From contig SVEW01000036.1 in the NCBI GenBank assembly GCA_015057205.1, positions 1 through 17,913 of the forward strand: 17,913 nucleotides of DNA. The letters are read 5' to 3'. The position numbers were made by a program, and so were the translations under genes. This document shows positions 1-6,380 of the stretch, in pieces. The stretch comes from Lachnospiraceae bacterium (GTDB lineage Bacteria > Bacillota > Clostridia > Lachnospirales > Lachnospiraceae). The notes beneath the pieces were generated by a model. That model saw only the letters and a list, made by a program, of their open reading frames with translations. It was not told the DNA's origin and made no database searches. The number at the start of each line of letters is the position of its first letter. Positions within the stretch are counted from its first letter, which is position 1.

Positions 1-1428
1 AGAAGCCTCTCGATGTTTTGCATTCCACTCGCCACGCTTCTTGTCCATGGATGCAACCAGCTCTTTTTTATCATCGATATCTTTTAAGGTCTTCTGATAA
101 ACATCTTCAAACTCTGCAAGCTGCATCTCCATAGCCTGCTCATCGCTCTTTTTCTGTAAAAGTCGCTGGTTTAACTGCGCACGACGAATATTAATCTGTT
201 CTAACATCGTATCGAACTTCTGTTGATTAGCCTTCATAGACGCTCTTGCATTCAAAAGCTCGATGATCTCATTCTTACCGTTTTCAATTCCCAAATTGCA
301 AGCTGCAATCTTCTCCTGAATTGCTTGCAATTCTTCTTTCGAACGAGACAGCCTTTCGGAAATCTTGTTCATCTGTTCTTCCAAATCCGCCTGCTCATTG
401 GCGTATTCGTTCTTCTGCGTCTCTTTCTCTGCCTGCTCTTTCAAAAGTGCATCTTTACGGCTGGTAAAATGCTCATCGTTATTCTTTGCCGACCGAATCT
501 GCTCTTTTAACAGTTCAATCTGGCTTTCCAACTTACCCTTACTAACAGTGGTATTAGCAATCTCATCCTTCGTCTGATTAATGGTATCATCAAGCGTTTG
601 CAGCTCCTGCTCCATACGCTCATACTCTGCCTTAATCGCATCAATGGCATCATCCGTTTCCTTCAACTCATCCGCCGTAATCTGCCCTTTCTTCTCAATT
701 TCTTCTAATCGCTCATGAACACGCTGGGTCTCCATCAAGAACAGATTCACTTCATAATTCTGCAGTTCGCCACGTTTTTTCAAAAAAGTGCGGGCTTTCT
801 CAGCCTGCTTCTCCAATGGCCCAATCTGCTTATCAATTTCGCCTAAGATATCCGTAATACGTACCAGATTAGCACGCTCATTCTCAAGCTTCTTCGTCGC
901 ATCTGTCTTACGACGCTTATATTTCACAATACCTGCCGCCTCGTCAAAAAGCTCACGTCTTTCCTCCGGGCGACCACTTAAAATCTTATCAATCTGACCC
1001 TGTCCAATGATGGAATAGCCATCTTTACCGATACCGGTATCGTAAAACAACTCATTCACATCTTTCAATCGACAAGGCGTTCCGTTAATCATGTACTCAC
1101 TCTCTCCAGAGCGGAAAACCCTTCTGGTTACCGTAACTTCTGTAAAATCAATCGGCAACTGATGGTCGCTGTTATCCAGGGTAATGGATACGGTGGCTGC
1201 ACTCAACGGCTTTCTGTTCTGCGTTCCTGCAAAAATAACATCCTGCATGTTGGCGCCACGAAGCTGACGCGCCCGTTGCTCACCGAGAACCCAACGCACC
1301 GCGTCACTTACATTGCTCTTACCACTTCCATTCGGTCCTACGATACCCGTAATACCATTGTGGAATTCAAACTTTATCTTGTTTGCAAAGGACTTAAAGC
1401 CATGTACTTCCAAACTCTTTAGATACAT
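1..1428 (-). CDS. smc: Chromosome partition protein SMC, N-terminal part (runs off the window)
   Basis: The reading frame is open from an ATG at 1428 down to base 1, giving 476 residues of a protein that is normally near 1,190, so only the head and the start of the coiled coil are present. SMC is the ATPase of the condensin complex that organises and segregates the chromosome with ScpA and ScpB. The start MYLKSLEVHGFKSFA is typical of the family. The Walker A motif GPNGSGKS lies at residues 31-38, and head motifs such as the Q-loop region (DVIFAGTQ) and GQGQIDKILSGRPEERR follow. From about residue 170 the sequence is Glu/Lys/Gln-rich and is the first arm of the coiled coil. The start codon directly abuts the rnc stop (1429-1431), so translation is probably coupled. 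Hinge, second arm and Walker B lie outside the window. Confidence 0.97.
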   Translation of the reverse strand, partial: MYLKSLEVHGFKSFANKIKFEFHNGITGIVGPNGSGKSNVSDAVRWVLGEQRARQLRGANMQDVIFAGTQNRKPLSAATVSITLDNSDHQLPIDFTEVTVTRRVFRSGESEYMINGTPCRLKDVNELFYDTGIGKDGYSIIGQGQIDKILSGRPEERRELFDEAAGIVKYKRRKTDATKKLENERANLVRITDILGEIDKQIGPLEKQAEKARTFLKKRGELQNYEVNLFLMETQRVHERLEEIEKKGQITADELKETDDAIDAIKAEYERMEQELQTLDDTINQTKDEIANTTVSKGKLESQIELLKEQIRSAKNNDEHFTSRKDALLKEQAEKETQKNEYANEQADLEEQMNKISERLSRSKEELQAIQEKIAACNLGIENGKNEIIELLNARASMKANQQKFDTMLEQINIRRAQLNQRLLQKKSDEQAMEMQLAEFEDVYQKTLKDIDDKKELVASMDKKRGEWNAKHREAS

Positions 1429-2121
1429 TTACTGTTTCCCTTTCTTCTGTAATGCCAACAGTGCGTGATAAGCCGCTTCCTGCTCGGCCGCCTTCTTCGT
1501 AGGTCCTTCACCAACGCCTACGCACTTTGATCCGATTCGTGCTTCCACACCAAATAGTTTCGCATGATCCGGTCCTTCTTCCTTTACCAACGCATAGTTA
1601 AGGTCTTCTGAAAACTCTGCCTGTACCAACTCCTGTAGAATAGTTTTGCTATCATAAAAGAGCTGCTTATGCTCGATATCCGTCAAAATAAACTTTAAGA
1701 TAAACTCTTTTGCACTAGTAAAACCACCATCCAGGTAAATTGCCCCAATTACTGCCTCTAACGCATCTGACAATATCGACTTCCGGTTGCGTCCGCCGGT
1801 CATATGCTCACCCTTGCCAAGTAAAAGATAACTTCCTAACTGAAGTGGCTTCGTACAAAGGGCAAGTGTCTGCTCACACACAATACTTGCGCGCAATTTC
1901 GTCAAATCGCCTTCCGGTACATCACGATACTGTTGGTACAAATATTCGCTGGTAATAATCTCTAGCACCGCGTCACCCAAAAACTCCAGTCTCTCATTGT
2001 CCGAAAGTTTCTTAAGCCGCTTCTCATTCGCATAGGAACTGTGAGTAAGGGCCTGTTTCAAAAGCTTTTCGTTACGAAACTGATATCCAATTTTTTCCTG
2101 AAACTCTTGTAATTGCTGCAT
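1429..2121 (-). CDS. rnc: Ribonuclease III
   Basis: This 230-residue protein has the normal length for RNase III, the double-strand-specific endonuclease that processes rRNA precursors and structured mRNAs. The signature NERLEFLGDAVL (residues 42-53) carries the catalytic acidic residues Glu46 and Asp50. The second metal-binding pair is Asp119 and Glu122, in SDALEAVIGAIYLDGG. The C-terminal part (about 155-225) is a double-stranded RNA-binding domain, including the helix GEGPTKKAAEQEAA. An AAGGAG motif lies 4-5 nt before the ATG at 2121. The gene lies between acpP upstream and smc downstream, the usual order in Clostridia. A hairpin terminator sits between acpP and rnc and I see no separate promoter, so rnc-smc may depend on read-through. 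Confidence 0.97.
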   Translation of the reverse strand: MQQLQEFQEKIGYQFRNEKLLKQALTHSSYANEKRLKKLSDNERLEFLGDAVLEIITSEYLYQQYRDVPEGDLTKLRASIVCEQTLALCTKPLQLGSYLLLGKGEHMTGGRNRKSILSDALEAVIGAIYLDGGFTSAKEFILKFILTDIEHKQLFYDSKTILQELVQAEFSEDLNYALVKEEGPDHAKLFGVEARIGSKCVGVGEGPTKKAAEQEAAYHALLALQKKGKQ

Positions 2122-2140
2122 AATACTCCTTCTAATTAAC

Positions 2141-2171
2141 AGAAAGAAAAGCCCTTTCTTCAGGGCTTTTC
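2141..2171 (-). terminator. Rho-independent terminator after acpP
   Basis: An inverted repeat with arms at 2146-2155 and 2162-2171 forms a 10-bp stem with a 6-nt loop. Read on the minus strand it is followed by a T-rich tract, which fits the end of the plsX-acpP transcript. It sits only about 25 bases before the rnc start, so it could also set the level of read-through into rnc-smc. The arm ends are A/T-rich in both directions, so some activity on the plus strand is possible. Confidence 0.8.
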
Positions 2172-2179
2172 AAAACTGC

Positions 2180-2410
2180 CTAGTTAATTGCCTTCTTTAT
2201 CTGTTCTACAGCATCTCCTACCGTAGTAATGTTCTCTGCTGCATCATTGTCAATATCAATATCAAATTCAGCCTCAATTCCCATAATAATCTGATAAACA
2301 TCCAGGGAATCTGCTCCCAAATCATCAACAAATGTTGTATCCTTCGTAATCTCAGCTACATCCACATTCAATACTTCTGCAATGATTTCTTTCAACTTTT
2401 CAAATTCCAT
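2180..2410 (-). CDS. acpP: Acyl carrier protein
   Basis: This 76-residue acidic protein carries growing acyl chains in type II fatty acid synthesis. The phosphopantetheine attachment motif is DLGADSLD, with Ser35 as the modified residue, placed as usual just before helix II. Length and charge are normal for the family. Helix II reads DVYQIIMGIEAEF, slightly different from the common DTVELVMALEEEF, but the overall pattern is clear. The gene starts 18 nt after plsX, behind an AGGAAGGA ribosome binding site, and shares its transcript. The product feeds acyl groups to PlsX, which explains the pairing. Confidence 0.96.
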   Translation of the reverse strand: MEFEKLKEIIAEVLNVDVAEITKDTTFVDDLGADSLDVYQIIMGIEAEFDIDIDNDAAENITTVGDAVEQIKKAIN

Positions 2411-2428
2411 ATCATAGTTCCTTCCTAA

Positions 2429-3445
2429 TTACTCTTGCTCGGGAACGCTAAAGCATTCCATAATCTTCTGGTTTACATTCTGCTCCTTAAAAGTCTTACA
2501 CTGAAGAAGCGTGTTGTATACCTCTTTCGCGGTTGCACTTCCATGCGTCTTCACCACTAAGCCTTTGCAGCCAAGAAGCGGTGCACCACCATATTGAGAC
2601 GCGTCAAATTTCTTAAGCGTCTTCTTCAATGCAGGCTTTACCAATAGTGCACCCAGCTTGCTGCGTGTACTACTTAATAATCCCTGCTTCACAACAGAAA
2701 GCAAGGTCGCTCCCACACCTTCGTAAAGCTTCAGAATTACATTTCCGACAAAAGCTTCGCACACCACGACGTCTGCAACGCCATCCGGAATATCTCTTGC
2801 CTCAACACTTCCGATAAAATTAATATCTTCACAGGCCTTCAACAACGGGAACGTTTCCTTCACCAACTGATTCCCCTTCTCCTCTTCAGCACCGATATTT
2901 ACGATACCCACACGAGGATTCTCGATTCCCAACACGTTCTTAACGTATATGGAACCCATCTTTGCAAATTGCACCAGGTGAGATGGTCGAGCGTCAACAT
3001 TCGCTCCACAATCAACCAAAAGGGCCACTCCATTCTTCGTTGGAATGAGTGGTGCAAGCGGTGGCCTCTCAACGCCCTTAAGACGTCCTACCAATAACTG
3101 ACCTCCGGCAAGTAACGCACCTGTACTTCCTGCCGAAACAAATGCGTCAGCCTCTCCTTCTTTCACCATTCTAAGCCCCACCACCATCGAGGAATCTCTC
3201 TTCCGGCGAATAGCCAGGACCGGAGGTTCTGCTGTCTCAATGACTTCTTCCGTATGAACAATCTGAATCTGTTCTTCCGGATAGGTATACTTCGAAAGCT
3301 CCTTCTTAATAGCATCTTCCTGCCCTGTCAGCACAACGCTCAACTCCGGACGATCTTTCACTGCATTTACAGCGCCTAACACAATCTCCCCAGGTGCGTT
3401 GTCGCCACCCATGGCATCCAGCACGACCTTCGTCATCTCTTCCAT
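2429..3445 (-). CDS. plsX: Phosphate acyltransferase PlsX
   Basis: PlsX (338 residues, normal length) converts acyl-ACP to acyl-phosphate, the first step of the PlsX/PlsY route to phosphatidic acid. Family motifs are visible in order: VVLDAMGGDNAPGEIV at the N-terminus, FVSAGSTGALLAGG near residues 103-116, LVDCGANVDARP near 142-153, VGIVNIGAEEEKGN near 178-191, and VVCEAFVGNVILKLYEG near 226-242. I chose the ATG at 3445 because AGGAGG lies 7 nt upstream. A second in-frame ATG three codons later is less well placed. A promoter at 3473-3501 suggests its own transcript with acpP, separated from rpmF by a terminator. Confidence 0.97.
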   Translation of the reverse strand: MEEMTKVVLDAMGGDNAPGEIVLGAVNAVKDRPELSVVLTGQEDAIKKELSKYTYPEEQIQIVHTEEVIETAEPPVLAIRRKRDSSMVVGLRMVKEGEADAFVSAGSTGALLAGGQLLVGRLKGVERPPLAPLIPTKNGVALLVDCGANVDARPSHLVQFAKMGSIYVKNVLGIENPRVGIVNIGAEEEKGNQLVKETFPLLKACEDINFIGSVEARDIPDGVADVVVCEAFVGNVILKLYEGVGATLLSVVKQGLLSSTRSKLGALLVKPALKKTLKKFDASQYGGAPLLGCKGLVVKTHGSATAKEVYNTLLQCKTFKEQNVNQKIMECFSVPEQE

Positions 3446-3472
3446 GTCTTAACCTCCTATCGCCTATAAAAA

Positions 3473-3501
3473 AATATACTATATCTACTCTAAAAATTCA
3501 A
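3473..3501 (-). promoter_or_regulatory. Probable sigma-A promoter for plsX-acpP
   Basis: Read on the minus strand, a TTGAAT -35 box (3496-3501) is followed after exactly 17 bases by a TATATT -10 box (3473-3478). It lies between the rpmF terminator and the plsX start. I looked for the FapR operator known from Bacillus lipid genes and did not see a convincing one. Confidence 0.6.
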
Positions 3502-3520
3502 CCAAAAATTGTGTCTTTAC

Positions 3521-3563
3521 ACAAAAAGACCTTTTCTCACTCTATCAAGCAAGAAAAGGCCCG
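3521..3563 (-). terminator. Rho-independent terminator after rpmF
   Basis: Arms at 3528-3537 and 3552-3561 form a 10-bp stem with one G-T pair and a 14-nt loop. On the minus strand it is followed by TTTTT (3523-3527). It lies just after the rpmF stop and separates the DUF177-rpmF unit from plsX-acpP. Confidence 0.85.
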
Positions 3564-3576
3564 TTGGTTGTTAAAA

Positions 3577-3756
3577 TTAATCCTGAGCAATGATCTCTCT
3601 CTTGTTGTAAGAACCGCAAGATTTACATACTCTATGAGGCATCATTAATGCACCACATTTGCTACATTTAACCAAGTTTGGAGCAGTCATCTTCCAGTTT
3701 GCTCTTCTCTGATCTCTTCTACCTTTAGAAGATTTATTCTTTGGACAAATTGACAT
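3577..3756 (-). CDS. rpmF: Ribosomal protein bL32
   Basis: A 59-residue reading frame encodes the large-subunit protein L32. The basic N-terminus MSICPKNKSSKGRRDQRRA is typical. Two Cys pairs (Cys31/Cys34 and Cys44/Cys47, as CSKC and CKSC) form the zinc-binding ribbon of the zinc-containing form. The ATG at 3756 comes 3 nt after the stop of the DUF177 gene, and its AGGAGG ribosome binding site lies inside the last codons of that gene, so the two are tightly coupled. This DUF177-rpmF pair is conserved across bacteria. Confidence 0.97.
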   Translation of the reverse strand: MSICPKNKSSKGRRDQRRANWKMTAPNLVKCSKCGALMMPHRVCKSCGSYNKREIIAQD

Positions 3757-3759
3757 CTG

Positions 3760-4284
3760 TTACACCTCCTTAAATTTATTAAAGACATCTTGTATAGCAG
3801 CCATTCTTGGATCTACTACTGTCCTGTCGCAAGCGCATGTGCGCTCATTTAGATTACAGCCGCACTTGTGGCAAATTCCTTTGCAATCATCCTTGCACAG
3901 GACCTTCATAGGCCAGTTCACTAAAATCTCATCATAGACAAGTTGGTCTGTATCCAAAATTAGTCCGTCAATAAACTCAGCTTCGTCTAAATCCTCCATC
4001 ACAAGCATGTGATTCTCAATGGAAAATTCACGCTCATAATCCAGATCAAGCGGTATTGTAACATCTGTTAAACACCTGTCGCATGGAGCTATTGCACTGA
4101 TATGTGAAGAAACTTTCAGGGTAATTGCTCGCCCCTTATCATTCTTAACATATAACTGCACCGGACTCTTCTCTGTAATAGGGTATTCCCCTGTTCTTGT
4201 GCGAATCTCATCCATCTCAATGGACACTTCGCGGCTTAATTCCTTACCCGGATTACTAACCAGGTCAAATAAGTCTATCTTCAT
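3760..4284 (-). CDS. yceD: DUF177 (YceD-like) protein upstream of rpmF
   Basis: This 174-residue protein belongs to the DUF177/YceD family, which is nearly always encoded directly before rpmF and is linked to 23S rRNA or large-subunit maturation. The exact role is not settled. Two cysteine clusters are visible: CDRC in the middle and, near the C-terminus, a run with CKDDC, CHKCGC and CAC. These probably bind zinc. The sequence FSIENHML/EAEFIDGLILDTDQLVYDEILVNWPMKVLCKDDC is the typical family core. The ATG at 4284 starts MKIDLFDLVSNPGKELS. A consensus promoter lies at 4311-4339, about 25 nt upstream. Confidence 0.9.
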   Translation of the reverse strand: MKIDLFDLVSNPGKELSREVSIEMDEIRTRTGEYPITEKSPVQLYVKNDKGRAITLKVSSHISAIAPCDRCLTDVTIPLDLDYEREFSIENHMLVMEDLDEAEFIDGLILDTDQLVYDEILVNWPMKVLCKDDCKGICHKCGCNLNERTCACDRTVVDPRMAAIQDVFNKFKEV

Positions 4285-4310
4285 GGCATACTCCTATCCA
4301 CACTCATTCA

Positions 4311-4339
4311 ATTATAAACATCTCATTCCATTTTGTCAA
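4311..4339 (-). promoter_or_regulatory. Consensus sigma-A promoter for the DUF177-rpmF operon
   Basis: On the minus strand TTGACA (4334-4339) and TATAAT (4311-4316) are separated by exactly 17 bases, a perfect consensus. The -35 box overlaps the stop codon of the stranded native 3' end of the Nudix gene (see the direct repeat at 4353-4387). Before the insertion the Nudix gene would therefore have ended directly on this promoter. Confidence 0.85.
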
Positions 4340-4352
4340 CATATTTTTTCAT

Positions 4353-4387
4353 AGTGTTGCCGACTTCCAAAACCTTCCGTCTTCAAA
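4353..4387. repeat. 35-bp direct repeat, copy 1 (boundary of the inserted TA block)
   Basis: This 35-bp sequence is identical to 6404-6438 in the same orientation. Read on the minus strand it encodes LKTEGFGSRQH, the same residues found near the C-terminus of the Nudix fusion protein. Here the frame continues as YEKIC and then a TGA stop at about 4337. Copy 1 therefore carries the probable original 3' end of the Nudix gene, and copy 2 sits inside the interrupted gene. Confidence 0.9.
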
Positions 4388-4424
4388 AAATAAGACCCAG
4401 AAAAATTAACTCTTCTGAGCCTTA
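4384..4424 (-). terminator. Rho-independent terminator after the antitoxin gene
   Basis: Arms at 4392-4402 and 4413-4423 give an 11-bp stem with two G-T pairs and a 10-nt loop. On the minus strand ATTTTTTG follows (4384-4391). It ends the toxin-antitoxin transcript, and its T tract overlaps the inner edge of the 35-bp repeat. Confidence 0.8.
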
Positions 4425-4461
4425 TAACCTGACTCTATAAATCTGATGAAGCTGTTATTGA

Positions 4462-5472
4462 TTATGATGCCTTACCAAGCATATCATGAATATATGTCCG
4501 CAAGCCATCCTCCGTATCTATCCCATATTTTTGGTTTATCAGGATATAATACTTCATGATCCTCTCTTTAGGCAGAAGCTCACTGGAAGGAATGCTGTCG
4601 CCATATCCTTTTCTCGCTTCCATCCACGGATCCTCATTATGAGTAATCCTTTCCAACACCTTTCCGCCATACATTCCGAACGTGTTCACAACAAGGTCGA
4701 TCACCCGCTTCTCGTCATCCGTCAGGGCATCCTCTGTTCCTTCCAGAAGTGCGAATCGCGCGTCATCGATCGGATTATATTTGAAATCCCGGAACAGGTC
4801 ATATACCTCCGGATAGACCGGGCCGTGTACCCATGCCCTGCAGTCCTCTTCAAAGATTGGCCTTCCATACAATGCGGAATACACGCCCTGGATGAAATAC
4901 AGAAGTTTCTGCAGCATAAGCGGAGTTACCTCTTCAAGTTTTTCAAAGATATATGCGATTACGCGGCGTATCTTATTCGAAACAGAAAACAGGCTCTCTA
5001 TGCTTTCTGCCGCAGCAAAAGCTTTCCTGTAAGCCGCATCTGTCAGCTTCTCCCTGTTTTCCATGAGCTTCTGCTTCATGTATGCCGGGGATGAAAGCGC
5101 TGCTTTCATGATATCTGAATACTCTTTGGAAGGCACCTGTCCTTCCAGGTATCTCGGAATTGTCACCTCTCCGAACCCAAGTGCCAAGGACAACGGAGCC
5201 TTTCCGATCTTATATATCTTCATAAGCTTTTCAATATCGTCAATCGATACAAGGCCCTCTGCCGCCCTGTACTGCTCATCGATTTCCTGAACATTCTTAT
5301 CAATAAGACCCGGAATGCTCATTTCCTCCCCGCATTCTGCGCAAACAGCCACAGTAATTGCAAAGGTATATTCCTTATCCCTTATATTCTTTACGATGTC
5401 CTTCTTCTGCAAAAGGTACTCGGTCTCTTTCCTGCACTCTATGCAGAAATCTCTTCTTCCCTTCTCTGTCAT
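4462..5472 (-). CDS. Antitoxin: MqsA-like zinc finger and HTH joined to a SocA/Panacea domain
   Basis: From the ATG at 5472 the protein has 336 residues. The N-terminus has CIEC and CAEC (Cys10/13 and Cys44/47), a zinc-binding module like that of MqsA. A helix-turn-helix follows at about 74-115 (DIEKLMKIYKIGKAPLSLAL...TIPRYLEGQ). The C-terminal half (about 180-295), with LLYFIQGVYSALYG and WVHGPVYPEVYDLFRDF, is a SocA/Panacea (DUF4065) domain, a fold used by many antitoxins to neutralise unrelated toxins. I infer that it binds and blocks the toxin upstream and represses their shared promoter. A GTG at 5481 gives three more residues, but the ATG has GGAGG 8 nt upstream and is better placed. 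The toxin gene ends 27 nt before it. Confidence 0.88.
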   Translation of the reverse strand: MTEKGRRDFCIECRKETEYLLQKKDIVKNIRDKEYTFAITVAVCAECGEEMSIPGLIDKNVQEIDEQYRAAEGLVSIDDIEKLMKIYKIGKAPLSLALGFGEVTIPRYLEGQVPSKEYSDIMKAALSSPAYMKQKLMENREKLTDAAYRKAFAAAESIESLFSVSNKIRRVIAYIFEKLEEVTPLMLQKLLYFIQGVYSALYGRPIFEEDCRAWVHGPVYPEVYDLFRDFKYNPIDDARFALLEGTEDALTDDEKRVIDLVVNTFGMYGGKVLERITHNEDPWMEARKGYGDSIPSSELLPKERIMKYYILINQKYGIDTEDGLRTYIHDMLGKAS

Positions 5473-5499
5473 AATGGTCACCTCCGATTTGCCTCCTGA

Positions 5500-5886
5500 T
5501 TATCTGAAATAGTATGTAAGCGGATGCTTCTGTTCATGGAACGAAATAACGATTACGAAACAGTTCTCCAGCTTGTTAAACTTGATATACAGAGATACTG
5601 TTTTTTCTTCTGTTCCATTCCTCTCCAAAAGGATTACATCCTTGCCAAATACATACAGCTTTTCATGTTCAAAACCTTTATGCTCATTCTGCAAGATCTC
5701 CGAAAAATCCATTGCAGTGAGGCTCAATATTATATCTTTGGCTTTTGTCTCGTCGATAACATAATCCAGAAACAGATTGATGTTATCCTGACGTCTGGCA
5801 TTCCTGTGAAGCCTATAATTGTCCTTTTCAACAGCATCCTTCACCTCGGAAAGATACTTCTCTATGTCTTTCTGATCTATGTTCAA
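5500..5886 (-). CDS. MqsR-like toxin (RelE-fold mRNA interferase) starting at TTG
   Basis: The C-terminal 90 residues follow the MqsR pattern: a helical KAKDIILSLTAMDFSEIL, then strands ending in EKTVSLYIKFNKLENCFVIVISFHEQ. MqsR toxins are RelE-fold ribonucleases that cleave mRNA in the absence of ribosomes. The order toxin then MqsA-type antitoxin matches mqsRA. I place the start at the TTG of 5884-5886 (128 residues) because GGAGG (5895-5899) lies 8 nt upstream. The frame stays open to a TTG at 5967, but that codon is part of the -35 box and cannot be in the transcript. The ATG cluster near 5932-5940 overlaps or touches the -10 box and could only be used leaderless. Function is inferred from weak family resemblance plus context. 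Confidence 0.75.
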   Translation of the reverse strand: MNIDQKDIEKYLSEVKDAVEKDNYRLHRNARRQDNINLFLDYVIDETKAKDIILSLTAMDFSEILQNEHKGFEHEKLYVFGKDVILLERNGTEEKTVSLYIKFNKLENCFVIVISFHEQKHPLTYYFR

Positions 5887-5938
5887 TGCTTTATCCTCCG
5901 AGGAGTATATGATGTATTTTTCTATTTTTTCCATCATC

Positions 5939-5967
5939 ATTATAACTCTATGATTGCTTTTTGTCAA
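5939..5967 (-). promoter_or_regulatory. Perfect consensus promoter of the toxin-antitoxin operon
   Basis: On the minus strand TTGACA (5962-5967) and TATAAT (5939-5944) are 17 bases apart. Two direct copies of the 9-mer CCATCATCA (plus strand, 5931-5939 and 5972-5980) flank the promoter and could be antitoxin binding sites, though no MqsA-type palindrome is evident. A transcript would start near 5932-5934, leaving a leader of about 45 nt before the TTG start. Confidence 0.8.
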
Positions 5968-5981
5968 TATACCATCATCAA

Positions 5982-6252
5982 AAGGCGGCAGGATTGAAGC
6001 TCACTTCCTCACATGCTTTATTGCTCTTATGATCTACAGAATACTGGAAAAGAAACTCGGCGATAAATACACCTGTGAAGATATAATAAGAACTCTCAGA
6101 GAAATGGATATGAGAAAAGTCGTGGAACATCAGCTATACAAGAACACAGATGACAGACTCACTACATGAAAATGCAGGGTTCAGAACTGACTATGAACTG
6201 ATAACACCTAAGTCAATAGCAGGGATAATCAGGAGAACAAAAGGGTTATGAC
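5982..6252 (+). pseudogene. IS1634/IS4-type transposase, 3' remnant with frameshift
   Basis: Two adjacent plus-strand frames read as one transposase tail. The first gives GGRIEAHFLTCFIALMIYRI, then LEKKLGDKYTCEDIIRTLREM. Near 6150 the frame shifts, and the second gives TDSLHENAGFRTDYELITP, then KSIAGIIRRTKGL and a TGA at 6250-6252. RIEAHFLTCFIAL and FRTDYE are typical of the C-terminus of IS1634/IS4-family DDE transposases in Clostridia. The catalytic core and 5' end are absent, so the element is dead. It is immediately upstream of the toxin-antitoxin operon and probably arrived with it or helped to mobilise it. Confidence 0.8.
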
Positions 6253-6253
6253 G

Positions 6254-6277
6254 GGTGGTCCGCATGTCGGACACCCT
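6254..6277. repeat. Hairpin just after the transposase remnant
   Basis: GGTGGTCCG and CGGACACC pair around a 5-nt loop with one bulged G. It begins 2 bases after the transposase stop. No T tract follows, so it is not an ordinary terminator. It may belong to the end of the insertion element. Confidence 0.45.
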
Positions 6278-6323
6278 GCTACCGCCAATACCCCCACCAC
6301 AACAATCAACTTATTTTCCCAGC

Positions 6324-6359
6324 CTCGGTACATGGAATTTTCCAATTCTATATACCGAG
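6324..6359. repeat. Inverted repeat between IS remnant and Nudix gene
   Basis: CTCGGTA (6324-6330) and TACCGAG (6353-6359) pair, with a second smaller A/T-rich fold in the loop. There is no T tract on either side. The stretch 6253-6380 holds no gene. Its origin is unknown, perhaps an IS end. Confidence 0.45.
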
Positions 6360-6380
6360 CAAAGAAAAAAGTATAGAAAA

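Noticed and set aside
4486..5094. 202-codon plus-strand open frame opposite the antitoxin gene
   Set aside because: It lies wholly antisense to the well-supported antitoxin gene, has no ribosome binding site and no recognisable sequence.
5524..5997. 157-codon plus-strand open frame opposite the toxin gene
   Set aside because: Shadow of the toxin gene and its promoter; hydrophobic by codon reversal, no start signals.
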